Positions 1 to 10,000 of a stretch of 41,724 nt of DNA are shown here, piece by piece. This stretch comes from Branchiostoma floridae. Lineage: Eukaryota > Chordata > Leptocardii > Amphioxiformes > Branchiostomatidae. A program made the translations under genes and the position numbers. Location of the stretch: NCBI RefSeq assembly GCF_000003815.2, contig NC_049993.1, positions 8,650,894 to 8,692,617 of the forward strand. The letters run 5' to 3'. Under the pieces are notes generated by a model, which saw only the letters and a program-made list of their open reading frames with translations, was not told where the DNA came from and did no database searches. Within the stretch, counting starts at the first letter, position 1. Every line of letters starts with the position of its first letter.

Positions 1-1
1 G

Positions 2-2824
2 CTGCCTAGTTTATTGGTTCGCGCATATTTTACAGACCATGACTGTGTGTCCTTGTCAATTTTACCGGATGTGAAGAAGAAGCCTGGCTTGTGGAAATGT
101 AATGTATCGATTTTAAAAAGAGACAAAGTTTTAAATGATTTTAAACTCGCTTTTAACAATTGGAAGACTTTGAAACCAGGTTTTCCTTCTTTGCGAGCCT
201 GGTGGGATGATGTAAAGGCTAGAACTCGCTCTCTCCTGATCAGAATTTCTTGTGAACTGGCTAGGGAGAGACGGGAGTCCATGTTTACCTTGAATAATGA
301 ACTTGTCGATCTCACCAACAAGATGAACGACGGGGCCTCTTCGGCGGACATCTTGCGTAGGTATGAATGTACTAAGTCTTCCTTGTCCGAGTTGTCCGCT
401 GAGGAGGCTCGCGGTGCTTTTGTTCGGTCCAGAGTCAAGCAATTTGTCGAGGGGGAAAAATGTACCTCGTATTTTGTAAGCCAGGCCTCTTCCCGAAGTA
501 GGCAGCGACGCATTTCTTCGGTCAGAGATTCTACTGGACGTATTGTCCAAGATGACGAGGAGATTTTAGATGTTTTTAAGCTATTTTATGAAGACCTTTT
601 TAGTGCTGAGCCTATTGATAAGTGTGAGGCGAATAACCTTTGTAACAATTTAGAAGGGTCTTTGGATCCTGATGAAGTCTCTTCATTAGAAGGTCCTCTT
701 TCATTGGATGAGCTTTGGGCTGCATTGCGCAGTATGGAGAATAATAAGTCCCCTGGCAGTGACGGTCTCCCGAAGGAATTTTATGTCGCTTTCTGGGACG
801 TCATTGCCGGGGATCTCCTCTCAGTTTTTGAGGAAGTTTTTTCGTCTGGCGAGCTCTCTCAGAGCCAGAGTTTTGGTGTTATTACTCTCCTTCCAAAAAA
901 AGGGGACCCTCTGGACCCGAAGAACCGTCGCCCAATCTCTTTGTTAAATTGCGATTACAAGATTCTTGCAAAGGTTCTTAACAATAGGCTTAAGATGGTT
1001 GCCGCCTCGGTCATCAGTCCTGACCAGACATGCGGTATACCAGGCCGGTCGATACAATGTAACCTACTTTTGATGAGAGATATCGTTACATATGTTAATA
1101 TGAATAACTTTGACTGTGCGATCATTTCTCTGGATCAGGCCAAGGCCTTTGATAGAGTGAATATTGATTTTCTTCACTTGACTCTTGCGAAGATGGGTTT
1201 TGGCCCGGTTTTTCGCAAATGGGTTGCTATATTGTACCACAACATTACCAGTGCTGTTTCCGTCAATGGGTCGCTATCATCTTCTTTTTCTCTCTCAAGA
1301 GGTGTTCGGCAGGGGTGCCCTATGTCACCCCTGCTGTACGCAATTTCTTTGGAGCCATTTGCCGCTACAGTAAGGGCCGACGCTGCGATTCACGGCCTCA
1401 GGTTGCCTGGTGGCCGTGAAGTTAAGATCTCGCAGTATGCGGACGATAACTCGGCTATTGTTACAACCGATGAGTCGATCCGCCGGCTCTTTGCTGTTAT
1501 TGACATGTATAACAGAGGTTCCGGGTCTCTTTTAAATCTTGACAAATGTATGGGTCTCTGGCTAGGTAGTTGGAGGAAAAGACTCGATTGTCCGAAGAAT
1601 TTTAAATGGACATCTGTATCCATACGTTTATTGGGAGGTACTTTTGGAAGTGTTAATATGCCTTTAGTCAACTGGAGGGAGAGGCAAGCTAAGTTTGAAG
1701 CGGTTCTGCGAAAGTGGGACAGCTTCTCTTTATCCTTCGCTGGCAAGGTTGTCGTCGTTAATAACCTTGCTTTCTCTACTTTGTGGTATATTGCTCCTGT
1801 ATTTTCTCCTCCCGAGTCAGTCGTCAAGGACATTACGAGAGCCGTCTTTAAGTTTTTCTGGAGTTCTCGTGCAGAAATGGTCTCTAGACAGACAGTTATG
1901 CTACCTTTGGACAAAGGTGGATGGGATCTCATTGATTTTGGAGTGAAGGCCAATTGTTTTTATTGTCGGCCGTTTACCAATATTCTTGACCGGCCGGATC
2001 TTCCATGGGTCCAGTTGGCAAAATATTGGCTGGGTTTTTTTGCCCGTCGTTTTGAACCATCGTCGTGGTCTAACAGTTCCCCCCACTCTCCTGAGGCTCC
2101 ACCTCACTATTTTTTGATGCGGAAGCTCACCTTGGAATTTGTTAATGCTTCTGCTTCGAAGACTTGGGACAAGATATGCACCGTGCAGTCTTTGTACAAA
2201 GCTGCCATTTTAGCTCGTTCTCATACCCCTTCCGCTTGTTTTTTAGAGCGGGGTGTTGATTGGTCGCTTGTTTTTTCAACGGTGCATAACACTCTCCTTG
2301 AGAATAACCTAAAGGAGCTTTCCTGGAAGGTCGCACATGGGGCTCTCAAAACCAACTACTTGACTTGTTCGATTTGGCACAGAACTCCTTCCCCTCTTTG
2401 TCCGAGGAGAAACTGTAGAGCTACGGAGACCGTTACCCATGCCATCTGGTCTTGTGGCGAGGTGCTCCTGACCTGGACTTGGGTCGAAGGATTCATTAGG
2501 CGATGGGTGGTCTCTAGTTTTCGTGTTTCTCGCGCGGTCGCTCTCTATGGTGTTATGTCGTCTACCCTGAAGAAGTGTAAGAGAGATGTCTGCACCTACA
2601 TTTTGGCCGTCGCTCGGTCTAAGATTTGGTGGTCCAGGTGTCAGGCTCTCTTTGACAATAATTTCGTATTTCACATTGAGCTGGTGTCTCTAATCAAGGA
2701 GGCTCTTAGGTTTAAACTCAAGATGGAGTTTGTTCGACTTGGTTCTGAAAGTTTCTTGGCTGAGTGGTGCCAATCTGTTAGATGGGCAAGTGTGCGGACG
2801 GGAGTTTTGGTTCTACGTTTTTAG
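2..2824 (+). CDS. LINE ORF2: endonuclease C-terminus, reverse transcriptase, zinc motif (5' partial)
   Basis: The frame is open from base 2 to the stop at 2824, so about 940 residues are visible and the true start is upstream. Near the N-terminus, YFTDHDCVSL matches the terminal D-H block of APE-type endonucleases, and the following KKPGLWKCN is a typical Tx1/L1 post-endonuclease block. RT blocks follow in order: NNKSPGSDGLPKEFY, the SLLNCDYKILAKVLNNRL block, SLDQAKAFDRV with the first catalytic Asp, RGVRQGCPMSPLLYAISLEP, and QYADD with the catalytic Asp pair near base 1440. A C-terminal zinc-knuckle-like motif (CPRRNC, then ETVTHAIWSC) lies near 2400-2455. No stop or frameshift was seen, so the copy is young or was recently active. 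The clade assignment rests on motif similarity only. Confidence 0.88.
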   Translation: MPSLLVRAYFTDHDCVSLSILPDVKKKPGLWKCNVSILKRDKVLNDFKLAFNNWKTLKPGFPSLRAWWDDVKARTRSLLIRISCELARERRESMFTLNNELVDLTNKMNDGASSADILRRYECTKSSLSELSAEEARGAFVRSRVKQFVEGEKCTSYFVSQASSRSRQRRISSVRDSTGRIVQDDEEILDVFKLFYEDLFSAEPIDKCEANNLCNNLEGSLDPDEVSSLEGPLSLDELWAALRSMENNKSPGSDGLPKEFYVAFWDVIAGDLLSVFEEVFSSGELSQSQSFGVITLLPKKGDPLDPKNRRPISLLNCDYKILAKVLNNRLKMVAASVISPDQTCGIPGRSIQCNLLLMRDIVTYVNMNNFDCAIISLDQAKAFDRVNIDFLHLTLAKMGFGPVFRKWVAILYHNITSAVSVNGSLSSSFSLSRGVRQGCPMSPLLYAISLEPFAATVRADAAIHGLRLPGGREVKISQYADDNSAIVTTDESIRRLFAVIDMYNRGSGSLLNLDKCMGLWLGSWRKRLDCPKNFKWTSVSIRLLGGTFGSVNMPLVNWRERQAKFEAVLRKWDSFSLSFAGKVVVVNNLAFSTLWYIAPVFSPPESVVKDITRAVFKFFWSSRAEMVSRQTVMLPLDKGGWDLIDFGVKANCFYCRPFTNILDRPDLPWVQLAKYWLGFFARRFEPSSWSNSSPHSPEAPPHYFLMRKLTLEFVNASASKTWDKICTVQSLYKAAILARSHTPSACFLERGVDWSLVFSTVHNTLLENNLKELSWKVAHGALKTNYLTCSIWHRTPSPLCPRRNCRATETVTHAIWSCGEVLLTWTWVEGFIRRWVVSSFRVSRAVALYGVMSSTLKKCKRDVCTYILAVARSKIWWSRCQALFDNNFVFHIELVSLIKEALRFKLKMEFVRLGSESFLAEWCQSVRWASVRTGVLVLRF

Positions 2825-3337
2825 AAGTCCTTGTCGTAGTAGTCTTTGTTTGGTGCTACAGTCTGTCTTTGCTATTGGTGGATTGTCTGTTAGATGTTCA
2901 GTGTGTGTGCTCAGTCCTTCACTATGGTGTTCCCCTTCTACTCTCTAGTCCTCTTTATAATTTCCAGTTTGCTTTGATGTGTCGTTTCTTGGCAGAAGGT
3001 TGGGCGGGTGCAAGTCTGCCTCGGGTGGAATGGCACATCATTTTTCTTTGTTTCCATTCATGAGTTGTTTCTTCTTATATTATGATGGTTTTCAGTTTGG
3101 TCTCTGTCTGTATTACTAAAACTGTTTGTATACCCAAAATAACAAAGGGCCTTTGGAAGGGGCTTTGGAAGGGCTGGGTTAACAGGTCCGTCCATCCATG
3201 GAAGAAAGCTGGCGTAAAGCCTTGCCTGGCGGCAAGGCAAAAAAGTAAAGGTCCTTCCCCGTCTTACGCACCGTGCTGGGAGCCCTCAGCCAAATGAGGT
3301 TAAGCACGTACAACGAAGAAGAAGACATGATGCAAGT
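2825..3337 (+). other. LINE 3' UTR and GAA-rich tail
   Basis: This non-coding stretch follows the ORF2 stop. It has two near-identical short blocks (CTTTGGAAGGGGCTTTGGAAGG) near 3150 and a CG-containing block at about 3240-3320 that ends in a GAAGAAGAAG run. Such a simple-sequence tail is usual at LINE 3' ends. The end is placed by eye. Confidence 0.5.
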
Positions 3338-3692
3338 TACTTTTAAAAATGGTTGAGGTACAAAGACTGTGTAGGAGTACATGCATGTTAAATGTACAAA
3401 AAAGTTGGCTGAGATTCTTGTCAAAGTTCTGACATGTTTTCCTTTGTCTTCCAGATGTGCAGAGCAGTGCTTTTGGCTGTCCCTGTCCAATTATCACCCG
3501 ATTTGACTATGTATGAAGTAGTATGAGTAAAGTTGAGAATATCCTGATACTTCTACCGTATTATTACCCGGTTTACCTGGAATAAATACCTTTACAAGAG
3601 AAATAAAGAATGAATGTCTGTTGTCAACCTACATTTTGTTTGCATCAAATCTTTTTTTTCTTAATCTTAGTTCTCAAGTTGTGACTTTAGGT
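3338..3692. other. intergenic, AT-rich
   Basis: No gene was recognised. Two AATAAA-type hexamers on the + strand near 3580-3610 could serve the LINE transcript or be chance in AT-rich DNA. Confidence 0.4.
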
Positions 3693-3694
3693 TA

Positions 3695-4390
3695 GAGTCC
3701 ATTCCAAGACACCATGAGGGTTTTTAGGCGATATTTATAATTAGTCTGAATTATTTTGAATAAAAGAATATCTGAGCCACAATAATTAAATTATTTTCAA
3801 AAAATTGACTAAGAAAATACTCATTTATTTGAATTTCTTTGAATATTTTAGAAACATTTTGAAAGTAACTGTACAAAAATATCTTTATTTAGAATAATTG
3901 TGAAACCTCTCTGTGATTATTTCACATTTACAAATATTTACAAAAAATGGTAAACCTGGCCAAATGGTAAAATTAGTTTATTGCCCCCATAAAAGTAAGC
4001 CCTATTGTTGCATCTGTATATTTTTAGATTTCACAGCTGGGCACTGGTGGATCCTTTGTGGTGGGCCATTGTTGCATGGCACCCAACCATACTTTGCAAG
4101 AATGTGTGAATTGCTATCTTCCCAGCCCACCGAACCATTTACAAAAAATGGTAGAAAATGGTAAATAATGGTAGAATGCTGTTATCATTATTTTGAAACC
4201 ATTAGAAGTATCCAATTCCACACCATGAATATTTCCAAAGTTTTACAGGACCAGGGAAATATTTATGAAGTTGAAACAGTGTTAAAAATATTTCTGAAGT
4301 ATCAAATGTCCTAGACATATAATTACAAAACTTTATAATCAATTCTAAACAATGGCAACAAACATCCGCATGGTGTCTTGGAATGGACTC
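3695..4390. mobile_element. non-autonomous inverted-repeat element with TA flanks
   Basis: Bases 3695-3719 and 4366-4390 are inverted repeats. The first 22 bases (GAGTCCATTCCAAGACACCA then TG) are identical and the next three differ at one position. Both ends are bordered by TA (3693-3694 and 4391-4392), the target duplication of Tc1/mariner-type transposons. The interior is AT-rich, has no transposase frame, and contains two copies of a TTTACAAAAAATGGTA block. I read it as a MITE-like deletion derivative. The family is not named. Confidence 0.72.
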
Positions 4391-4625
4391 TATGCCACTA
4401 GAAATTATTTTCTTGATATTTGGTCATTTTTGAAGTTGAAAGTTAGTAAGAGACTTGGGGCTTGAGTCAGGTTGGCTCAGCTAAGTGAAGGAAAAGGTGA
4501 GAACAAAACTCATAGCTTCTATTTTGTACTGTTTCTTGATGTCTTAGGTCACGAGACACCTAGTCTGATAGATGATCATAGGCAAATACAACAACAAAAT
4601 GCCAACACAAGCTTGTAGATAAGGT

Positions 4626-4631
4626 TTTATT
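4626..4631 (-). terminator. candidate MAP3K1 polyadenylation signal
   Basis: This is a canonical AATAAA on the minus strand, 2.3 kb beyond the MAP3K1 stop codon. No decisive downstream GU-rich element could be shown, so this is one candidate among several in AT-rich DNA. Confidence 0.3.
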
Positions 4632-4831
4632 CTGTGTTTTCACTGTGAGACATCTCCACAGGTGAAAGCCATTCCTGTAGCTTCACTGTTCAACAGTTCC
4701 TTCTCACTTTACTGCTCTGCAGTTGCACACCATCTACTACTACTAGAACATACTGTCTTAGTAAAGGTTCTTGCATCTTTAAGTCTATGACCCTGTTAAC
4801 ATTCAAACTAAATGTTAGAAGAACAAAACAG

Positions 4832-4931
4832 TCAACTCAAGATACAACTAACAGAAGCTTCATGAACCAGAAAAGTTTGGATACACCATTGTCATGGCAT
4901 TGTCTACCTCACATTTACCAAAATTCTATTC
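4832..4931. repeat. dispersed repeat, copy 1
   Basis: This copy shares blocks such as TCAACTCAAGATA, AACAGAAGCTT and TGTCTACCTCACATTTACC, in the same order and orientation, with 9090-9170 in a MAP3K1 intron. It is about 100 bp with indels. It is an unknown interspersed repeat. Confidence 0.6.
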
Positions 4932-5959
4932 AATAAAGCTATATAGACTGCAGAACAGCTTCCTACAATACTAGTTGACTCACTACAGAAACAAAACACA
5001 CTAATCTAAGTCACTAAGAACAAACATATGGCTGCTGGGTTGAAACAAGACTTCACAATCCTTAACACATTCCACACTCCTTTAAGAAAACCCTTTTTTA
5101 CCATTTACACCACTCATTTTCAAGAATTCCTATTAAAAGAAAGCTCTGCTTCCTTAGTCACCAATACTGCAATTACAGCACCCTTCTCATAACAAACCTG
5201 TAATATACTGAACTCTGAACAGCATATTACAGATTACACAACAGGTGTTAGTTACCACAGTTCACAAGAGAAAGTCCAGCTTTCCATTTGTAATATATAG
5301 AATTTGGCAAAATTTGTGGGACAGGTTAGGTTCAAAGGTTAGCTACCTTACACCAAATGATTACAATACTGGCAACATCCGAGTAATATTCATACACTTG
5401 TTGTGTATGATAAAAAGGTACTGTCTAAAATCCGTCTGTTTGTAGTACTGGCTATACAGTACTTTGATATAGCTCTATTGTAGTTTAATGAATGAGTGTT
5501 TGTGGTTTTTGGTGATGGCTCTTCGTCATTCAAAACCCAATGGTTCATGGCAAGTTATGAGTTGTAGTGGCAAGGGGATGTTCTTTCATAATACTCAATC
5601 ATTTGAACAACATCTACAAAAGCTGACCAATAGGACACATTCTTATATGTGACCAATTAAAATGATTGCTTGGGAAGCAGAGCCAGCTGATTGGCCGAGG
5701 CTGTTGTATTCATGTAGAATAACTGACCTCCACTTAAAATTACAGGCTCAACCTGTACATACTGTAGCTTACATAGTAGCTTATACTATTAACATGTTCT
5801 GCAACACATGTTAGACTTGAGAGTGACTTCTCATAGTAGAGAATAAAAACACACTAACAATAATAGTTTACATTGCATGTAAAACCTATCTACATTGACA
5901 GCCCTTCCCAGCTAGCGATAGTTTTCATATCAAACTTCCAACTTGTTGTTAAAGTCTAA

Positions 5960-6025
5960 CTTTCAAGTTAGGGCTAGAACCCAGAACCTTCTGGTTCGTA
6001 CTTGGCTCCTCTGAGCCACGGCATT
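5960..6025 (-). repeat. tRNA-like SINE head (degenerate)
   Basis: On the minus strand, TGGCTCAGAGG (6018-6008) resembles a pol III A box. GGTTCTAGCCC, starting at 5981, resembles a B box with one mismatch. The spacing of about 37 nt suits a tRNA-derived promoter. No complete cloverleaf was found, so it is a SINE fragment or chance. Confidence 0.35.
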
Positions 6026-6524
6026 CACTGACTTTGCATTCGTAAGTCTTACAAGCCTTACACTGCATTTGTAAGTCTTAGACTCCAGCTTGAGTATTGC
6101 TTTTCAGTTCTGTCAGGTTTCTTTAAAACCCTTGACTTCTCTGAGGCTTTGAACTAGCCAGCAAGGATAACTAAAACTAGTCTTCCCATCAGATTCTTGC
6201 AACAGACCGCCCTTAGAACTTCATCTAAATTCCGTTGATGAAGGTTGGACATCTAGCTAGTAAGAAACCCCAAATAGCAGTTACTCAAGCAACTGGTTAT
6301 AAGATTTGGGAGACAGTCAGATGTAGCATCAACTTCTCTCACTGAGCAGATCTGTTGTAAGTCTGGTCATCTCTACTCCTTGTCATTTCATGACTAACTC
6401 ATAGATACTTTATCCAGCCCATTAGCTTTCATACATTAGTCTGTAGATGGCTAATCTTCCTGGACTTCTCTTTCCACAGATTTCTCAAAATCAAAGTCAA
6501 TCCATTTGATTTCCACAGTTTCAC

Positions 6525-6960
6525 CAATCTCAGTAGATTCCCATAATTCTCATGGCAAAGTGAAGACTCTGTAGTTTCCCCCAGAAAGTCTCAGGGCATG
6601 TTGAAGATGACATGTTGGGATAAAAGTGCAACGTGTCACCTGCCTTTTCTTCGCATCTCAACAGTTAGTTACAGGAGATTTTCACAATGGTATCAATCTC
6701 AGTAGATTCCCGTAATTCTCTGGGTAAAGTGAAGACTCCATAGATTCCCCACTAAGTCTCAGGGCATGGTGAAGACTGCGTGCTGTAAGAGTTTGACATG
6801 TCACAAACGTTTTCTTCACATCATAACAATTAGCTACAGGAGACTTTTACAATTGTATCAATCTCTGTAGATTCCCCAGTAATTCCCAGGGTAAAGTGTA
6901 GACTCCGTAGATTCCCCAGTGATCTTCAGGGTGTGGTGAAGACTGCATGTTGTAAGAGTT
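6525..6960 (-). repeat. tandem repeat copying the MAP3K1 coding end
   Basis: About 2.6 copies of a 165-169 bp unit, with CAATCTCAGTAGATTC-type starts at 6525, 6694 and 6859. Each unit includes a version of the last MAP3K1 codons and stop region, readable on the + strand as TCAGGG-TGTGGTGAAGACTGC. Intron sequence just upstream of the last exon (7075-7115) also matches the unit, so the array flanks and invades the final exon. Confidence 0.72.
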
Positions 6961-7072
6961 CCCGTATGGACGGCCTGTCAGCCCCTGACTGTTCCAGACA
7001 CCTCAGCACCAGGTCCCGCAGGCCAGGGGAGAAGCCCTGTGGCAGGGGTGGGGGCTCGCTGGAACTCGCAAT
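6926..7072 (-). CDS. MAP3K1: MAP3K1 exon 17: kinase C-lobe end and stop
   Basis: The acceptor is CTTTAG at 7073-7078, in phase 0. The exon encodes residues 1257-1304, beginning [20 protein letters not shown] and ending [16 protein letters not shown], with TGA at 6928-6926. The Arg-Pro-Ser and LLQHAVF block is kinase subdomain XI. The family usually ends within a few residues of this point, so the stop is natural. Part of this exon is repeated downstream in the 6525-6960 array. Confidence 0.93.
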   Translation of the reverse strand: MASSSEPPPLPQGFSPGLRDLVLRCLEQSGADRPSIRELLQHAVFTTP

Positions 7073-10000
7073 CTAAAGATAAAGTGTAACATGTCACAAA
7101 CCTTTTCATAACAGTAGGTCAAAATATCTTGTCAAGCTCTCTCCAATTCTGCAGCCAGTCCATGGCACAATGCCTCAATATGTCCCAGTTGGTGATTTTC
7201 GTAATGGTTACAATCTCCTCTAGTGCTCATCCCATTTCTACAGAGCCCTTGGGCCACACAGGGCCACTATGGTATGGGGCTACCTTGGGGATAGTAGTGG
7301 GCTCAACCATACTCTTTCAGGTGCTGAATGCTATGCATAGAAAGCAGTATGCACTACTTTTATGGTCATCGTTAAAGCCCATTCACCAGCCAGGGTTTTA
7401 ACCAAAAACCTCCTGAATGCAAAAAGAACAACCTATACTAACTATACTGCTACTCCAACCATCCTGAAAACACTAACGTAAAGCTATACTATCTTCATCC
7501 TGGCATTCAAAAGATGAACTCCAAACAGGACAGAATTAAAATCATACATACAAAAAAGACTTCCTGAACCTACCCTGAAGATAAGAGCGAGATGGTTGTC
7601 TATGGCGTTGGCGTTCCATGGCGGGGAGGCGGTGCCCATCTCGATGACGGTACACCCGATACTCCAGACATCGCAGGAGCGCCCGTACTGCTCGCCTCGC
7701 AGCACCTCCGGAGCCATGAAGGCTATGGTGCCTGAGGAGGCAGGGACAAGACTTTTGTTGGGACATTCCAAATAAGAAGAGACAAAAAGATTTAAAGACA
7801 CGCAATTGCAACCAAACTAAAAAAGTTATTAAACACTCATTTTTGGAACCAAACTTCCTGCAGTTTACCTGTGCCTTGGTATTCTTTTTGGACTCCACTA
7901 ATTACTAAGTTTGGCTGTGAGGGACATACAACCAGAGTCGCTCAACTAATCATTGGCTATTCTAAAGGATTATCCCTGCTGCTAAGGACAATACAGAATG
8001 TATCTGAAAGTAACATACGTCAAGTAGTTTGCATGCATGTATAGTGAAATATATCTACTGTGCCTTTACTATCATCAGTATGATGGTTCCTAAAGTGCTT
8101 TGTGATTCCTATAGCAGTCTAATCAGGACTGATCATAATAAATGAGGCCTAATGTTTATTTAGATGTAGGAGTTTCAGTATATAGAACCTACCCAGCAGC
8201 TGTCCCTGGAACTCCCCTGCTCCTGTCAGCTTGGTGGCCAGCCGAGCTGCTGTTCCAAAGTCAGCAATCCTCAGTCTGGTTCCAGTGCTGTCAACTAGCA
8301 GGTTAGCTCCTGTGGGAATAACAAAAGGAGTTCAACAAGACGTAACCGCTTTCTGTTTCAAATCTCTCCCTGAGTACCCTGTAGTGTCAACTTTCAATGT
8401 ACTCCCAAAGTGGGAATAACACAAGATCTTCAAGGTACTGAGAAATCCTTCTGTATAAAATCTAACTACCCAGTACTGTCAACTAGCAGGTTAGCTCATG
8501 TGGGAATAACATCAACATTACAAAAGAGATTTCTGTAAAAAAAATCCTCTTTATATCATCATCTTGTCTCATACAGACAATAAGAACTGCATAGAAAACA
8601 ATGAAAGTTGATTCTGGTCCATCCATATGCCATGAACATTACCTATCTAAATGTCTAATCTCTGAGTCTAAAAAAACGTGTCATAAATCTAAAGTTTCAA
8701 ATTGACCTCTTTTTACGTAAGTTTATTTAAAAACAATGCTTCAATCTATTCCTCTTACCCTTGATGTCTCTGTGGATGATGCAGTTGTCATGGAGATAAG
8801 ACACACCCAACAGGACCTGCCGGGTGAAGTTTTTGATGACTGTGTCAGAGAAGGCCCCGTACTGGTCCAGCAACCCGGCAACAGAGCCCCCTAGCAGTGC
8901 AGAAGAAAAATGCAGGATGTCAGCAATCAATAGAAACATGTTACATGTACAGTTGCACATTGCTGGAAATTTCTGTTTCTTAATGTTTAGTCATGAATAG
9001 ATCCATTAAGTTACATAATAAAACCTCACACACTTTGTATAATGTAGAAATTACATACATTTTATGACAGTTAATTGTGGAACTTATATCAACTCAAGAT
9101 ACTAACAACAGAAGCTTTTAATTCACCATTCACATGACAATGTCTACCTCACATTTACCCAAATTCTATCTAGTTTTTGCAGCTAAATTCAACTAGATTA
9201 AGTGTACATTGCAGAAAGTTTTTATGTACCCTGTAGTGCAATAATTTTCTGTTGGTATAAGCTGGTCTATGACGACAAGCAAAAACATAAATGAAGTTAC
9301 CTGGCATCCACTCCTGGAAGATGTTGAAGTGTGTTCCCTCCTGTGTTGCGCCCAGAACACGCACGATGTTGGGGTGGTCCAGCCGTGCCATCAGCTGGAT
9401 CTCCCCCCGGATCTCCTCTGCAACCTTCTCCTGTTCTGTTGGTGAGTTACGGCAGAACGAAACCTGGGAGAAAAAAACATTGTTTCCTGAATGACTGACA
9501 AAAGGGACAATGAATGAATAAATCTTTATGACATTCATATAATATATTTCAAAGGATTAGATTCAAGGTTATTTATGTAGGGTTAAATTCGACGTTCTTT
9601 TTTCTTCTTTTTGTATTAAGTAACCAATCTTTTGTGATGATATACCTCAGTGTCACTGACGAAAGATATGCTTGACCCTTTCCTGTCGAAAGATATGCTT
9701 GACCGTTTCCAAAATCATATCCAGTTGCTTGAGTAATTGCTATCTGGACAATCTTTCTTTTAGTTTCCTAGATTTTATAATCTACTCTAGGATTTGATCT
9801 ATTTTACAGTAGCTATGTCTTTTCTGTTCTTTCAAAATTTTCTTTGATTCAGAAATGTCATTAAAAGCATTATTCGCATTTTAAGAGAAACATTTCCTAC
9901 CTGTTTACATGCCATGAGCGTGCCAGTCTGTACGTCCCGTGCCTGGTAACATGTGGAGAAGGCACCTGTACCGATCATGGTCCCCTTCAGCCACTGCTGG

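Larger units (their letters stand above)
1..3337 (+). mobile_element. Tx1/L1-clade non-LTR retrotransposon, 5' end outside window
   Basis: The element consists of a long endonuclease/RT reading frame (2-2824), a 3' UTR of about 500 bp and a short GAA-rich tail near 3320-3332. The protein order (end of an APE-type endonuclease, linker, RT, C-terminal zinc motif) and the wording of the RT blocks resemble Xenopus Tx1 and fish or amphioxus L1/Tx1 elements. The 3' boundary is inferred from the tail and is uncertain by tens of bases. The 5' part, including any ORF1, lies outside the window. The element sits about 1.3 kb beyond the likely polyadenylation site of MAP3K1, in opposite orientation. Confidence 0.8.
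4393..6925 (-). other. probable MAP3K1 3' UTR and downstream flank
   Basis: No coding region was seen. On the minus strand this follows the MAP3K1 stop. It carries an AATAAA (TTTATT on the + strand at 4626-4631), which would give a 3' UTR of about 2.3 kb. It also holds tandem copies of the gene's own coding end (6525-6960), a tRNA-like SINE head (5971-6018) and one copy of a dispersed 100-bp repeat (4832-4931). Transcript evidence is needed to fix the end. Confidence 0.45.

Noticed and set aside
131-550. Minus-strand 139-codon frame in the LINE
   Set aside because: It is a shadow of the LINE ORF2 on the other strand, with no motif of its own.
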